A stretch of 64,000 bases of DNA from Vibrio parahaemolyticus. Its GTDB lineage: Bacteria; Pseudomonadota; Gammaproteobacteria; Enterobacterales; Vibrionaceae. Each line of letters begins with the position of its first letter. Positions within the stretch are counted from its first letter, which is position 1. The DNA lies in assembly GCF_900460535.1 (NCBI RefSeq), contig NZ_UHIL01000001.1, forward strand, positions 2,232,001-2,296,000, given 5' to 3'. This document shows positions 49,304-59,095 of the stretch, in pieces. The notes under the pieces are model-generated. The model ran no database searches. It was not told the DNA's origin and saw nothing but the letters and a program-made list of their open reading frames with translations. Position numbers and translations under genes: made by a program.

Positions 49304-50604
49304 TTCGCCGCTTATTTAACAACACACAAAGCTTAACTGGACGCCTCGAACTCTTCTTCCTGTTGGTGTCGATTGTGATTGGTCTGCTGTGCTTCGCACT
49401 TGTTAGTGGCGCGTTGTTGTGGTCGGAAGATCGCGTCGGTGAACGACGTATTATGATCGACAAGAAAGAAGCGATTGAGCATTTTAGGCGTCATCCTGGC
49501 GACGGAATGATCAAGCTCGATCTGCTAACAACGGCGTACAACGATATCAATCTGATCCCACCTGTCTACCAGCCTTTTTTGCAAGACAAGCAGTACTTTC
49601 TCGGTGAAGTCGGTCAAGAGCCGAACACCAGAATGATTTACATGAGCACTTTTAACCAAAATGGCGAAGAGCACCCTATCATTCTGATTTCACTCATTGA
49701 TGAAATCGAAATCACCTCAACCGAGTTTGTTTATGTCATCGTAATGGTACTGGCGGTGGTAACGGCGCTTATCCTAATTTTTGGCAGCCTTTTACTGCGC
49801 CTATCGCAACGTTTGATTGAGCCAGTCAGCGCACTCAAGGTGCAACTAGACCAACACCAAGGCGATACATCCCAAAAATTCATCGTGCCTGAAGGTTCGG
49901 CTAAAGAGTTCCAAACGTTAGCCTCTCAGCTCAATGAATATCGCAGCCAAATCAATCAGGTGATCAAACGTGAGCAAGCTTTTGCGCGATATGCCAGTCA
50001 TGAACTGAGAACGCCACTAACGGTAATGAAAGGCTCGAGCAGCCTGCTAGCCAGAAGCCCAAGCACGCCGTTTCAAGAGCGTCAGATTGGCCGTATTCAA
50101 GATGCTACTCAGCAGATGTCGACCATGGTTGATGCTTTGTTGGGTTTGGTGCGATATGAACGCAACACAGACGACAGCCCCGTTCGAACCATCTCAGAGC
50201 AAGAGCTTCACAACATCGTTGCTCTTAGCCAAGCGCAAGCCGATGAAAAGTCGTTGGAATTTAATGTACAGATATTGGGCCATCCGCAAACCAAAGCGAC
50301 CACTGCAGTGCTTAACATTACGTTGAGTAACTTAATTCGCAACGGCATTGCAGCCACGTCAACAGGAACGATTCATATCACCATGACCGATACCACACTG
50401 TCGGTGAGAGATGAAGGTGAAGGCTTCTCTTCCGTGCCAGATGCCGAAGGCCATGGTTTGGGGCTCATGATTGTGGATGACTTATGCCGACGCTATGGCT
50501 GGCAATTCACTATTGATACACATTCTGAGGGTGGATGTGAGGCAGTGATTGACCTTTCGTCAGAGCATCATGAGGCTTGCTCAGAGCAACTTCCTCAGCA
50601 CTAG
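49300..50604 (+). CDS. Membrane sensor histidine kinase
   Basis: The 434-residue kinase has two membrane segments (~18-43 and ~145-168) with a ~100-residue periplasmic sensor between them. It continues with a HAMP-like region, dimerisation and phospho-His box (YASHELRTPLTVMKG), N box (LSNLIRNGIA) and G boxes (VRDEGEGF, GHGLGLMIV). It is coupled to the preceding response regulator by an ATGA overlap. The stimulus is unknown. Confidence 0.92.
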   Translation: MIRRLFNNTQSLTGRLELFFLLVSIVIGLLCFALVSGALLWSEDRVGERRIMIDKKEAIEHFRRHPGDGMIKLDLLTTAYNDINLIPPVYQPFLQDKQYFLGEVGQEPNTRMIYMSTFNQNGEEHPIILISLIDEIEITSTEFVYVIVMVLAVVTALILIFGSLLLRLSQRLIEPVSALKVQLDQHQGDTSQKFIVPEGSAKEFQTLASQLNEYRSQINQVIKREQAFARYASHELRTPLTVMKGSSSLLARSPSTPFQERQIGRIQDATQQMSTMVDALLGLVRYERNTDDSPVRTISEQELHNIVALSQAQADEKSLEFNVQILGHPQTKATTAVLNITLSNLIRNGIAATSTGTIHITMTDTTLSVRDEGEGFSSVPDAEGHGLGLMIVDDLCRRYGWQFTIDTHSEGGCEAVIDLSSEHHEACSEQLPQH

Positions 50605-50678
50605 ATTCAATCAAGAGGTATCTCATTTGCTCAGTATCAAAACGGGTAGTTCGATACCTCTTTCTTATTCGATTGAAT
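50605..50678. terminator. Two-stem inverted repeat between convergent genes
   Basis: Nested arms ATTCAATC (50605-50612) / GATTGAAT (50671-50678) and AAGAGGTATC (50613-50622) / GATACCTCTT (50653-50662) enclose a 30-base loop. It lies just past the kinase stop and just before the end of the convergent LRR-kinase gene. It may act as a weak bidirectional terminator. Confidence 0.5.
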
Positions 50679-50684
50679 GAAATC

Positions 50685-51923
50685 TTATGCCGCAAGCGCA
50701 ACTAGTCGTTCGAATGCTTGCGATGCCGATTCCGACGCTTCACACACAGAAAACACATCTTCGATAAAGTACTTCAACGCTCTGGATTCAATGGCTCTGA
50801 TTGCAGCTTGCTGCTCGTCCGATAAATAGCCGTAAATGCTCGCCGCGCCAAAGTCACCGAAGATCATCTTCCCTTGTTCGTTCACCAACGTATTGTGCGC
50901 ATACAAATCACCATGACACACCTTGTTGTCGTGTAGGTGATTAAATACGTCCACCATCTGCTCAACAATAGAGTTCACTTGCTCGACTGTCAGCGTAAAC
51001 CCTTGTGGGAACGTATCTCGGGTGCAGGTTTCCAACGTTGGTGGCAAACCTAAGTTGTAGTAATTGTTTGGAATCAGCTCCATCACCAACGCAAGCTCTT
51101 TACCGTCATTCACTTGCGCGATGGATTTCACTAAGTTGTTGTGATGCCCAGCTTGCAAACACGCTTCAAGTTCATCATGAGGGTAACCATCACTGGTGAC
51201 CTCGCCCTTGAACACTTTTACCGCAACTTCACTCGGGAAGTTGTATTGAGCGTCAGTCCAGTTAGCGTGAGAAATCACGCCACTTGCCCCTTGGCCGAGA
51301 ACATGGTTAAGCGAGTAACTGTTTGTGGTCACTTTCGGCACACTGTCTAGCGAAGATGGGTGTTTGCAGAATGGATTACCTGCAAAAGCAAACCATGCCA
51401 ATTTAGGTAGCTTCATCAGCACATCCGGAAAGTGCTCTAGCTGGTTCGCAGAGAGACGAACCAATTCCAAATTAACTAAGTTTTCCATGCTACTTGGCAG
51501 TCGTTTGATGCGATTCCCTGCCAGTGCAAGCTTTCTTAAGCGCGGCCTTTCACCCAGACTGTTTGGCAGCGTTTCAATCTCGTTGTCAGTCAGGATCAGC
51601 CAACGCAACTGACTTGGTAGTGAGGCTTCACTCACCACTTTAATCTTGTTGGTTTTAAATCCAACCATCTCAAGGTTTGGCAGCTTGCCCAATACCTCTG
51701 GTAAATGGGTGAACTGATTATTGGAAGCAAAAATGATTTTTAGTTTGGTCAGCTGTTCCAGCTCTTGTGGCAAATCTGACAGTGCGTTGCCGGATAAATC
51801 TAACACTTCAAGCGAGTCTGCAAGCTCTAAAATTTCCATAGGGAACTCAGTTAGCCCTTCCGCCAACTTCAGTTGTTTAATTTCTACTAATTGTCCTGTT
51901 TTTAATTGTTCTAGAGTCTGCAA
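50685..51923 (-). CDS. Leucine-rich-repeat protein kinase
   Basis: With the start chosen here the protein has 412 residues. Residues ~10-190 hold about seven 23-residue leucine-rich repeats (LxxLxLSxNxLxxLPxxL). A eukaryote-like kinase fold follows: GQGASG loop (~210-215), VAVKVF with the ATP-binding Lys (~236), CHGDLYAHN catalytic loop (~336-344) and GDFGAAS (~356-362). All key catalytic residues are present. The start is a TTG (51923-51921) with AGAAGG 7 bases upstream. An upstream ATG (52049) would add 42 residues with no ribosome-binding site. No partner gene or secretion signal is seen; substrate unknown. Confidence 0.85.
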   Translation of the reverse strand: MQTLEQLKTGQLVEIKQLKLAEGLTEFPMEILELADSLEVLDLSGNALSDLPQELEQLTKLKIIFASNNQFTHLPEVLGKLPNLEMVGFKTNKIKVVSEASLPSQLRWLILTDNEIETLPNSLGERPRLRKLALAGNRIKRLPSSMENLVNLELVRLSANQLEHFPDVLMKLPKLAWFAFAGNPFCKHPSSLDSVPKVTTNSYSLNHVLGQGASGVISHANWTDAQYNFPSEVAVKVFKGEVTSDGYPHDELEACLQAGHHNNLVKSIAQVNDGKELALVMELIPNNYYNLGLPPTLETCTRDTFPQGFTLTVEQVNSIVEQMVDVFNHLHDNKVCHGDLYAHNTLVNEQGKMIFGDFGAASIYGYLSDEQQAAIRAIESRALKYFIEDVFSVCEASESASQAFERLVALAA

Positions 51924-52203
51924 AACCAAGCCTTCTGATTGAATGGAAATAAGCGGCGTAGTGTACGTGGCTTGAGGCAGAAAGGCGAGACATGGGGTGG
52001 AATAGCATGGAATCAAAGCAACCAAAGGATAGAAGTGAAACAATTGCAATGGTATTACAGCACCGGTGAGTGCGAGTCAAAGCATCAGGAATAACCGAAA
52101 TGGTTGTACTGAAACACAGACTTTTTATCTGGGTTTAATGGCGTTACACTACGCGCCCTTTTTAAATGGCAAAGGTGACACGGTTTATTCCGTCAGCATC
52201 GAC

Positions 52204-53100
52204 ATGAAACTCTTAGAAAGTCCTATCACCCAACATAGCTTTAATGGGCGCAAATTTTTCCTTAAACGTGACGACATGCTCCACTCCCACTTTTCCGGGA
52301 ACAAAGCACGTAAGTTTATGACGTTAATGGAAGAGCAAAATCCCGACATCACCACGTTAATAAGCTTTGGCTCCGCTCAATCTAATGCCATGTACTCGCT
52401 AGCGGCTCTTGCCCAGATTAAAGGTTGGGCATTTGAGTTTTATGTTCATCACATTCCATCTTGGCTAAAAAACTCCCCCATCGGAAACTATCGCGGCGCT
52501 CTCGATTTGGGTATGAAAATCACCGCCATGCAAGACATCGGTAGCGAACTCCACCCTAGTGAATACATCCACCAGGTACGAAGAGTAGATGAGTCGACAT
52601 TGCTTATTCCAGAGGGTGGACGTTCCCACCTCGCTGAAGCTGGCATCAAACAGTTAGCACGAGAAATTCTTGATTGGACGCGATTGAGAGGTAAAGAGCA
52701 GTTTACGGTCGCCCTGCCATCAGGCACTGGCACGACCGCTTTATATCTTCATAAACATTTAAGCCCACACGGCATAGAAGTGCTAACTTGCCCTTGCGTA
52801 GGCGATGCAGATTACTTAACTGAACAGTTCAACCAGCTCGGTGAAAACAGCCACCCAACCATTTTAACCGTGCGCAACAAACACCATTTTGGTCGCTTGT
52901 ACGAAGAAGATTACATCACATGGAAAGCACTCTTTGAGCAAACCGACCTCGAATTTGACCTGTTATACGACCCGTATATGTGGCAATGCCTCACCCCTTG
53001 GTTGGAAGAGAACACAGATAAAACGGTGATTTATATTCACCAAGGCGGGTTACTTGGCAACGAGTCGATGTTGCCAAGATATCAACGAGAATTTGAATAG
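52204..53100 (+). CDS. PLP-dependent ACC deaminase / D-cysteine desulfhydrase-like enzyme
   Basis: The ~298-residue fold-type II PLP enzyme has the PLP lysine in FSGNKARKF (~35) and other family segments (SFGSAQSNAM ~56, ALPSGTGTTALYL ~175). Relatives deaminate 1-aminocyclopropane-1-carboxylate or D-cysteine; which reaction applies is not clear. The start is chosen as the ATG before KLLESPITQH, where family similarity begins; the frame runs up to 52066 but overlaps the promoter region. Confidence 0.82.
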   Translation: MKLLESPITQHSFNGRKFFLKRDDMLHSHFSGNKARKFMTLMEEQNPDITTLISFGSAQSNAMYSLAALAQIKGWAFEFYVHHIPSWLKNSPIGNYRGALDLGMKITAMQDIGSELHPSEYIHQVRRVDESTLLIPEGGRSHLAEAGIKQLAREILDWTRLRGKEQFTVALPSGTGTTALYLHKHLSPHGIEVLTCPCVGDADYLTEQFNQLGENSHPTILTVRNKHHFGRLYEEDYITWKALFEQTDLEFDLLYDPYMWQCLTPWLEENTDKTVIYIHQGGLLGNESMLPRYQREFE

Positions 53101-53139
53101 CGTGTTCAAATAAAGTTGTTGCTGATTACAGTGATTCCA

Positions 53140-53682
53140 CTATTTGATGAGCGCCAGAATTTCTTTGAATTCAGGTGCTCGGCAATCTTCGACCATTTCA
53201 TACAAACACATTTCTAGCCCAGTGAGCACCACACCGTTAGCGGTTAGCTTCGCAAGAGCGAGCGCTTTATTGGCAGCGGTTCGGGAAGATACACAATCCG
53301 TGACTAATTCAACGCGATAACCGGACTGGCGCAGAGAAACCGCGGTTTGATAGACGCAAATGTGGGATTCAATACCGCAAACCAACCAGGTATCCACTTT
53401 TGCGTTCTCCACCGCGACCTTAAACGTCGCCTCTTTGCAACCATCAAACGTGTACTTGGTAACAGGTAAATGCGTGCTTTCAAGCACTTCACGAATCGGC
53501 TCCGCGGTTGAGCCCAACCTTTCTGGATTCTGTTCTAGCCACAGAATAGGCAAATCTAGTGCTTTGGCGCCCTTTACCAGTTTCGTGATATTTTCAATCA
53601 GTGCGTCGCTTTCATGCATTAATGTAGCGAGTTTGCCCTGAACATCCACCACAATCAGGCCCGTGTTTCCTTTCGACAACAT
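53140..53682 (-). CDS. Isochorismatase-family cysteine hydrolase (YcaC-like)
   Basis: The 180-residue hydrolase has its Asp-Lys-Cys triad visible in VVDVQGKL (Asp), TKYTFDG (Lys) and ESHICVYQTA (Cys). It belongs to the YcaC-like branch; the substrate is unknown. AGGAG lies 6 bases before the ATG at 53682 but directly touches an ATG at 53688, so the second ATG is the likely start. Confidence 0.88.
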   Translation of the reverse strand: MLSKGNTGLIVVDVQGKLATLMHESDALIENITKLVKGAKALDLPILWLEQNPERLGSTAEPIREVLESTHLPVTKYTFDGCKEATFKVAVENAKVDTWLVCGIESHICVYQTAVSLRQSGYRVELVTDCVSSRTAANKALALAKLTANGVVLTGLEMCLYEMVEDCRAPEFKEILALIK

Positions 53683-53832
53683 TTCCATCTCCTATCTTGT
53701 GCGACCACAAACCATACTCAACAAGTTGAGCAACAGTTAATGTATCAGAACCCTTTCATGTTAGAGCAATAAAACCTAGAAAGATGACCTTCGCTCACAC
53801 ATTTGCCCTTAGGTAAGGGTGGTTTGAACTGA

Positions 53833-54693
53833 CTATTTAAATTTCTCTCGAATTAGCTCAATCAAGGCTTTGACTTTATTGGGCAGAAATAAGGCCGAGG
53901 GATAAATCAGAGTAAGATGCTGCTTCGGATGCGCAAATTGAGGCAGCACCTCGACCAACAAACCATCTCGCAATGCAGGCTTGGAATGAATTTGTGGAAT
54001 AAACGCGATGCCGTTTCCTGCTATCGCCATCGAGCGCAGCAAGTTGAGGTCGTCCGAGCGCAACGCCACATGCAGATCTGAATCGAGCAAATCAGCATTG
54101 TAACGATTAGTTAAAAGGCGATGCTGCTTAAGATCTTCCACCGTTTTTACTTGCGGATGCGATTCTAGATAGGCTTTTGACGCAACAAAGTGACTACGAT
54201 AAGGCAAAAGACTGAACTGCACATAGCTGTCATCGGTGACTTTGACCACGCTCGGAAGAAGCTGCAAATCAAACGATTGACGCTTGAGATCGACACTCTC
54301 TTGATGGTTTTCAATCTCGACCGAAATATCCGGATACCGCGTTGTGTACTCGGTGATGATCGCGTTAAACGCGGCAGAGCTCATCAATGCGGAAGGAATG
54401 GCTAAACGCACCTTGCCCGTCAGCTCTTGTTGATATTCGTGCATGGCATTTAAACCTTGCTGAATATGGTCAATAGGCTGCCCCACCAACTCAAACAAGC
54501 GTTTCCCGTGCTCCGTCAACTCAATGCTGCGTGTTGTGCGAATCAAAAGCTGTACCCCGAGCGATTTCTCTAATTCTTGCAGGCGACGACTCACTTTTGA
54601 TCGTTGTAGTTGATTCGCCTCTGCCGCTGCACTTATACCGCCGTGAACCACCGTCTGAGTGAATAGGTAAATATCATCAAAACTAACGTTCAT
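53833..54693 (-). CDS. LysR-family regulator
   Basis: The 286-residue regulator has its helix-turn-helix at ~18-37 (ISAAAEANQLQRSKVSRRLQ). It is divergent from the HlyD/DUF2955 pair across ~100 bp and probably controls it, as AaeR controls aaeAB in enterobacteria. The inducer is unknown. Confidence 0.9.
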   Translation of the reverse strand: MNVSFDDIYLFTQTVVHGGISAAAEANQLQRSKVSRRLQELEKSLGVQLLIRTTRSIELTEHGKRLFELVGQPIDHIQQGLNAMHEYQQELTGKVRLAIPSALMSSAAFNAIITEYTTRYPDISVEIENHQESVDLKRQSFDLQLLPSVVKVTDDSYVQFSLLPYRSHFVASKAYLESHPQVKTVEDLKQHRLLTNRYNADLLDSDLHVALRSDDLNLLRSMAIAGNGIAFIPQIHSKPALRDGLLVEVLPQFAHPKQHLTLIYPSALFLPNKVKALIELIREKFK

Positions 54694-54792
54694 TGTCCTA
54701 TTTTTAGGTCATTTATGTTCGTATTATCATTCTACTGAATTGTGAGTGACTTCTCTATAATCCGCTATCCAATATGTTTAACGGAACTTGTA

Positions 54793-55857
54793 ATGACGGC
54801 TGACCAAAAATTCAAACACTGGATGCGAACTTTGATTGTCCTGTTCATCGTACTATTTTTGTACATTATCATTGCTGACCGCCACGCCCCCTTAACGACC
54901 GAAGGACGAGTGCAAGGATACGTTGTCCAAGTCGCGCCCGAGGTATCTGGTAAAGTGACCGACGTTCTCATCGAGAATAACCAGTCCGTTCAAAAAGGCG
55001 ATGTGTTGTTTACGATTGATGATCGTAAATACAAGATAGCACTTGAACAGGCGGAGCTGTCTCTGCAATCCGCTTATGAAAAAGAAGCAACGCTGTATTC
55101 TCAACGCGAAGCCGCTCTTGCCAACATTGCCCGCGCACAAGCGACATTTGATAATGCACACCGCGAATACAACCGCTTACTGACGTTATCGAAGCAGAAA
55201 GTCATCTCTCAATCGACACTCGATAATGCCTTTGCCCAAAATCAGGTATCACGTGCAGCGCTTAAAGCGGAAAGACAAAACTTAAAAGTCATTGAGGCGC
55301 AATTAGGCGATCAAAAAGGTCAAAGCACCGCCGTTCGAATTGCCAAAAACGGGATCGAAAAGGCGCAACTTGATTTGGCAAATACCGCAGTACTCGCTCC
55401 CAGTGATGGTGTCGTGACCAACCTGCAACTAGAAGTTGGCACGATGGCAAACACCAACATGCCATTGCTGACATTTGTACCAACAGGATCACTCTGGGTA
55501 GCCGCTGATTTTCGTGAAAAGTCCGTCGCGAACGTAGACAAGACTTTCCACGCCTTGGTCACATTTGATGCCAACCCAGGTTCGGTGTACGACTTTGATT
55601 TAGCTAGCCGCGATTACGGTGTAGCAGCCGCACAACAAACGCCTAATGGCGCACTAACCAAAGTGGAAGTGAACAACCGCTGGGTACGTGATGCGCAGCG
55701 TACACGAGTGAACCTAACCAGCAGCGAAGAGTTACCACCAGCACTGTTTGTCGGCTCTCGCGCTACCATTGTTTTGTACCCAGACAACAACATTTTCTGG
55801 CAGTTGATGGCGCAAGCACAGATTCACCTCGCAAGCTGGTTCCACTTCATTTACTAG
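54793..55857 (+). CDS. HlyD-family membrane fusion protein (efflux periplasmic adaptor)
   Basis: The 354-residue protein has one N-terminal membrane helix (~10-32) followed by a lipoyl/barrel-sandwich half (VAPEVSGKVTDVLIENNQSV), a coiled-coil hairpin (~95-185) and the second half (APSDGVVTNLQLEVG). It resembles EmrA/AaeA. It works with the downstream DUF2955 membrane protein to export a small molecule. The ATG at 54793 gives the family-like N-terminus; the frame is open from 54742. Confidence 0.92.
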   Translation: MTADQKFKHWMRTLIVLFIVLFLYIIIADRHAPLTTEGRVQGYVVQVAPEVSGKVTDVLIENNQSVQKGDVLFTIDDRKYKIALEQAELSLQSAYEKEATLYSQREAALANIARAQATFDNAHREYNRLLTLSKQKVISQSTLDNAFAQNQVSRAALKAERQNLKVIEAQLGDQKGQSTAVRIAKNGIEKAQLDLANTAVLAPSDGVVTNLQLEVGTMANTNMPLLTFVPTGSLWVAADFREKSVANVDKTFHALVTFDANPGSVYDFDLASRDYGVAAAQQTPNGALTKVEVNNRWVRDAQRTRVNLTSSEELPPALFVGSRATIVLYPDNNIFWQLMAQAQIHLASWFHFIY

Positions 55858-55866
55858 GCGGCGACA

Positions 55867-56886
55867 ATGAAAACCTTACGAATTTGGTTCGGCTGCTCTT
55901 TAGGGCTCGCGCTAAGCATGATCTTCGGTTGGTCTTACGGATTTTTTGCCATCATGATGCCGCTGTTTATATTGGGCAGAATGGACAACTTTAATCTTTC
56001 GGCTCTATTGATCGTGTTTTTCTCTGCGGTGTGGACAACCATACAAGCCACATTTTTGCTGGAATACTTGCAGTTTCATCCAACATTAATGACCATTGCC
56101 GTCGGGATCATGATGCTGTTCAAGTGCATTGCAATGATGAACCAGAAAACCTATTTGTTTGGTTACATGGGGCTGTTGGTGGGTTCAATTGTGTTGAATT
56201 TTGCCAGCTATAACTTCATGGATATTGAAGAGTTCAACGTCAACATGTGGGTGATGGCGTTCAGCAATATTTTTGTTTGCGCATTCGCGTATTGGTTGTT
56301 CCCGGAGCCAAAATCCCCCGCCGAGCACATTGATATGTCGACCCCAGTGAAAAGCGATATTGACTACATCAGCCAAGTTGCTATGGGTTGGGTAGTGGCG
56401 ATGGCGGCATTTATCGTATTCCAAGTAGCGGACTTATATGACTCGCTGTCCGCACAAGCTTCCATTTTGATCATCCTAACCCCAATGACTTTAGCGGGCT
56501 CGCTCGCCATGGCAAAAATTCGCATCATCGGCACCGCACTAGGCTGCATCGCAGGGATGGCTGTTCAGCTGATATTGGGCAGTTGGTATGGGCATGGGCT
56601 ACTCTTTTGGCTCGCCTTTACCATTGCGATGGGGCCATTCTGCTTGTGGCTCACCAAAGGGCAAATTAAAGCGGCTATCGCGTTTTCTGCCATGTCTGCC
56701 CTATCGGTTCCGCTGACGACCTCATTGGTGCCAGAACAAAAAGACGCGTTCTTTTCGATCTTGTACCGTTTCAGCTCGATTTTCGTCGCGGTTTTGCTCA
56801 CCGCGATGGTGATGTGGGTAGTGCATCACTGGATTCGTGTAATGTTGCTAAAGCATCCTGAAGTTCGACAGCTAGAAATGAACTAG
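55867..56886 (+). CDS. DUF2955 inner-membrane transporter (FUSC/AaeB-like)
   Basis: The 339-residue protein has about ten hydrophobic helices in two sets, with a short cytosolic link (~140-165). DUF2955 proteins are related to the FUSC/aromatic-acid exporter group and usually pair with HlyD adaptors. It lies 9 bp after the HlyD gene, so the two form one unit. The substrate is unknown. Confidence 0.88.
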   Translation: MKTLRIWFGCSLGLALSMIFGWSYGFFAIMMPLFILGRMDNFNLSALLIVFFSAVWTTIQATFLLEYLQFHPTLMTIAVGIMMLFKCIAMMNQKTYLFGYMGLLVGSIVLNFASYNFMDIEEFNVNMWVMAFSNIFVCAFAYWLFPEPKSPAEHIDMSTPVKSDIDYISQVAMGWVVAMAAFIVFQVADLYDSLSAQASILIILTPMTLAGSLAMAKIRIIGTALGCIAGMAVQLILGSWYGHGLLFWLAFTIAMGPFCLWLTKGQIKAAIAFSAMSALSVPLTTSLVPEQKDAFFSILYRFSSIFVAVLLTAMVMWVVHHWIRVMLLKHPEVRQLEMN

Positions 56887-56910
56887 CGCGAAGTTACCGT
56901 CTGTTTTAAG

Positions 56911-56943
56911 AAAAAACCAAGAACCGAGCTCTTGGTTTTTTTG
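56911..56943 (+). terminator. Terminator after the efflux pair
   Basis: The stem AAAAAACCAAG (56911-56921) / CTTGGTTTTTT (56931-56941) is followed by T. The A-rich left side could serve the convergent mesD gene too. Confidence 0.8.
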
Positions 56944-56973
56944 TTTATCTAAAGGGAAAATATTTTGAATAAC

Positions 56974-58002
56974 TTAAGCAGACAGCTCTCTACGAACAAT
57001 CTCCGCTCCCGCACTTAGCGCATTGAGCTTAGCGGTTGATACTTCACGAGACAAAGGCGCCATACCACAGTTGGTACATGGGTAAAGCTTGTCGGCATCA
57101 ACGTACTTCAACGCCTCTCGCAGTGTATTCGCCACTTCTTCTGGCGTTTCAATTTTGTTGGTTGCAACGTCAATCGCACCAACCATCACTTTCTTACCGC
57201 GAATCAACTCAAGCAACTCAATAGGCACTCGTGAGTTATGACATTCGAGCGAGATAATATCGATATTCGATTGCTGTAATTTAGGGAATACTTCTTCGTA
57301 TTGTCGCCATTCAGTGCCTAGCGTTTGCTTCCAATCTGTGTTCGCTTTGATGCCGTAGCCATAGCAGATATGCACCGCCGTTTCACATTTCAGCCCTTCA
57401 ATCGCACGCTCTAAACATGCAATGCCCCACTCGTTCACATCATCGAAGAACACATTGAACGCAGGCTCATCAAACTGAATGATGTCGACACCTGCAGCTT
57501 CAAGCTCCTTCGCTTCTTGATTGAGGATCTTCGCAAATTCCCAAGCCAGCTTCTCACGGCTGCCGTAATGATCATCATAAAGCGTGTCGATCATCGTCAT
57601 AGGGCCCGGCAACGCCCACTTGATAGGTTGCTTAGTTTGCTGACGCAAGAACTTTGCATCTTCAACAAACACGGGCTTTGTGCGGCTTACAGGGCCAACC
57701 ACCGTCGGAACACTTGCTTCATAACGGTTGCGAATGGTCACCGTTTTGCGGTTTTCAAAATCTACGCCGCTTAAATGCTCAATAAAGGTCGTCACAAAAT
57801 GTTGGCGAGTTTGCTCGCCATCACTGACGATATCAACGCCTGCCAGTTCTTGTTCTTGCAAAGCGACACGTAACGCATCGCGTTTGCCATCAATCAGTTC
57901 TTCACCTTGCAGTTTCCACGGTGACCAAAGTTTTTCTGGTTCCGCTAGCCAAGAAGGTTTCGGCAAGCTGCCAGCCGTTGAAGTCGGTAATAGTGTTTTC
58001 AT
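56974..58002 (-). CDS. mesD: Core methionine synthase MesD (short MetE-like)
   Basis: The 342-residue protein matches only the catalytic C-terminal barrel of MetE. The zinc ligands are His/Cys in VHICYGYG (~211/213), Glu in SLECHNSR (~253) and Cys in CTNCGMAP (~312). Paired with the DUF1852 gene it fits the MesD/MesX type of core methionine synthase, recalled as folate-independent and aerobic. AAAGGA has good spacing to the ATG at 58002 but touches an ATG at 58008. The methyl donor is not known from sequence. Confidence 0.85.
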   Translation of the reverse strand: MKTLLPTSTAGSLPKPSWLAEPEKLWSPWKLQGEELIDGKRDALRVALQEQELAGVDIVSDGEQTRQHFVTTFIEHLSGVDFENRKTVTIRNRYEASVPTVVGPVSRTKPVFVEDAKFLRQQTKQPIKWALPGPMTMIDTLYDDHYGSREKLAWEFAKILNQEAKELEAAGVDIIQFDEPAFNVFFDDVNEWGIACLERAIEGLKCETAVHICYGYGIKANTDWKQTLGTEWRQYEEVFPKLQQSNIDIISLECHNSRVPIELLELIRGKKVMVGAIDVATNKIETPEEVANTLREALKYVDADKLYPCTNCGMAPLSREVSTAKLNALSAGAEIVRRELSA

Positions 58003-58032
58003 CGTCATTCCTTTCTAGATTCTCGTTGTCGA

Positions 58033-59007
58033 TTACGCGTAGTTTGCAGACCATTGTTCAAGCACAGATTGATAAGGTTTGATGAAATGCTCCTCGGCAA
58101 ATTTCCCTTGTTCAATCGCCAGTTGGCTGCGCTCTTCTCGGTCGTAAACGATTTGAGTTAGCGAGTGGTCTAGGTTTTTTAGGTTTGGCTGGTAGCAATT
58201 ACCGGCAACCGCGTTGGCATTGTAAATCTCAGGTCGGTAAATCTTCTGGAATGTCTCCATCGTGCTAATCGTACTGATAAGCTCTAGGTTTGAATAATCG
58301 TTCAACAAGTCACCGAAGAAGTAGAATGCCAATGGTGCAACACTGTTTGGCGGCATAAAGTAGCGCACCTGTAAGCCCATCTTTTTAAAATACTGCTCAG
58401 TCAACGAAGATTCGTTCGGCTGATATTCAAAGCCCAAAACAGGATGTTGATTTTCGGTGCGTCGGTATACCTTGTTGTCCGATACACTCAGACAAATCAC
58501 CGGCAGCTTTTTGAAATGCTGTTTGTAAGACTCAGAATTAACGAAAGCTTTGAACAGTTTGCCATGCAAATCACCGAAATTAGCTGGGATGCTGAAACGG
58601 GGCTGGTTTTTGTTGTGGTCCAACAGCAAAACGCTAAAGTCGTAATCACGAACGTATGAAGAGAAGTTGTTGCCCACAATGCCTTCGATGCGCTCGTTAG
58701 TGTTGTGGTCAACAATGTTGGTTTTGAGCACTTCAATTGATGGGAAGGCTTCGCCACTGCCTTGGATATCCATATCAACAGAGATGATTTCAAGCTCAAC
58801 TGAGTAGCGGTCACCTTGCGCATTATCCCAATGTGCCAACGCATTAAAACGATTGTCGATCATTCGGAGTGCATTGCGCAGATTCTCTCGGCGGTAGTTT
58901 CCACGAGCCAGATTAGCAAAGTTGGTAGTGATTCGCGTGTTGTCTGATGGTTGGTAATTCTCATCAAAGCGAATGCTTTTGATAGCAAATGTGAAATCGT
59001 TATTCAT
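58033..59007 (-). CDS. mesX: DUF1852 protein, partner of MesD (MesX)
   Basis: The 324-residue DUF1852 protein lies 30 bp upstream of mesD on the same strand. From established knowledge, MesX is required with MesD for methionine synthesis. It has no signal peptide or membrane helix. The ATG before NNDFTFAIKSIRF has only a weak ribosome-binding site. The upstream region is structured and carries a MetR-like palindrome. Confidence 0.85.
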   Translation of the reverse strand: MNNDFTFAIKSIRFDENYQPSDNTRITTNFANLARGNYRRENLRNALRMIDNRFNALAHWDNAQGDRYSVELEIISVDMDIQGSGEAFPSIEVLKTNIVDHNTNERIEGIVGNNFSSYVRDYDFSVLLLDHNKNQPRFSIPANFGDLHGKLFKAFVNSESYKQHFKKLPVICLSVSDNKVYRRTENQHPVLGFEYQPNESSLTEQYFKKMGLQVRYFMPPNSVAPLAFYFFGDLLNDYSNLELISTISTMETFQKIYRPEIYNANAVAGNCYQPNLKNLDHSLTQIVYDREERSQLAIEQGKFAEEHFIKPYQSVLEQWSANYA

Positions 59008-59095
59008 CGTGAGTTGGTATCCTATTTCCTTAGATAAAGCAGACTTTTCCTAACTCTGTGCATGGGGATATTTTTGTTTTTTGGTTTTCCCAATC

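Noticed and set aside
51924..52049. Signal-peptide-like N-terminus of the LRR kinase (MQLFHFYPLVALIP)
   Set aside because: No ribosome-binding site at that ATG, and a TTG with a good one lies downstream at the point where family similarity begins.
52066..52203. N-terminal extension of the PLP enzyme
   Set aside because: The extra 46 residues are not family-like and overlap the likely promoter.
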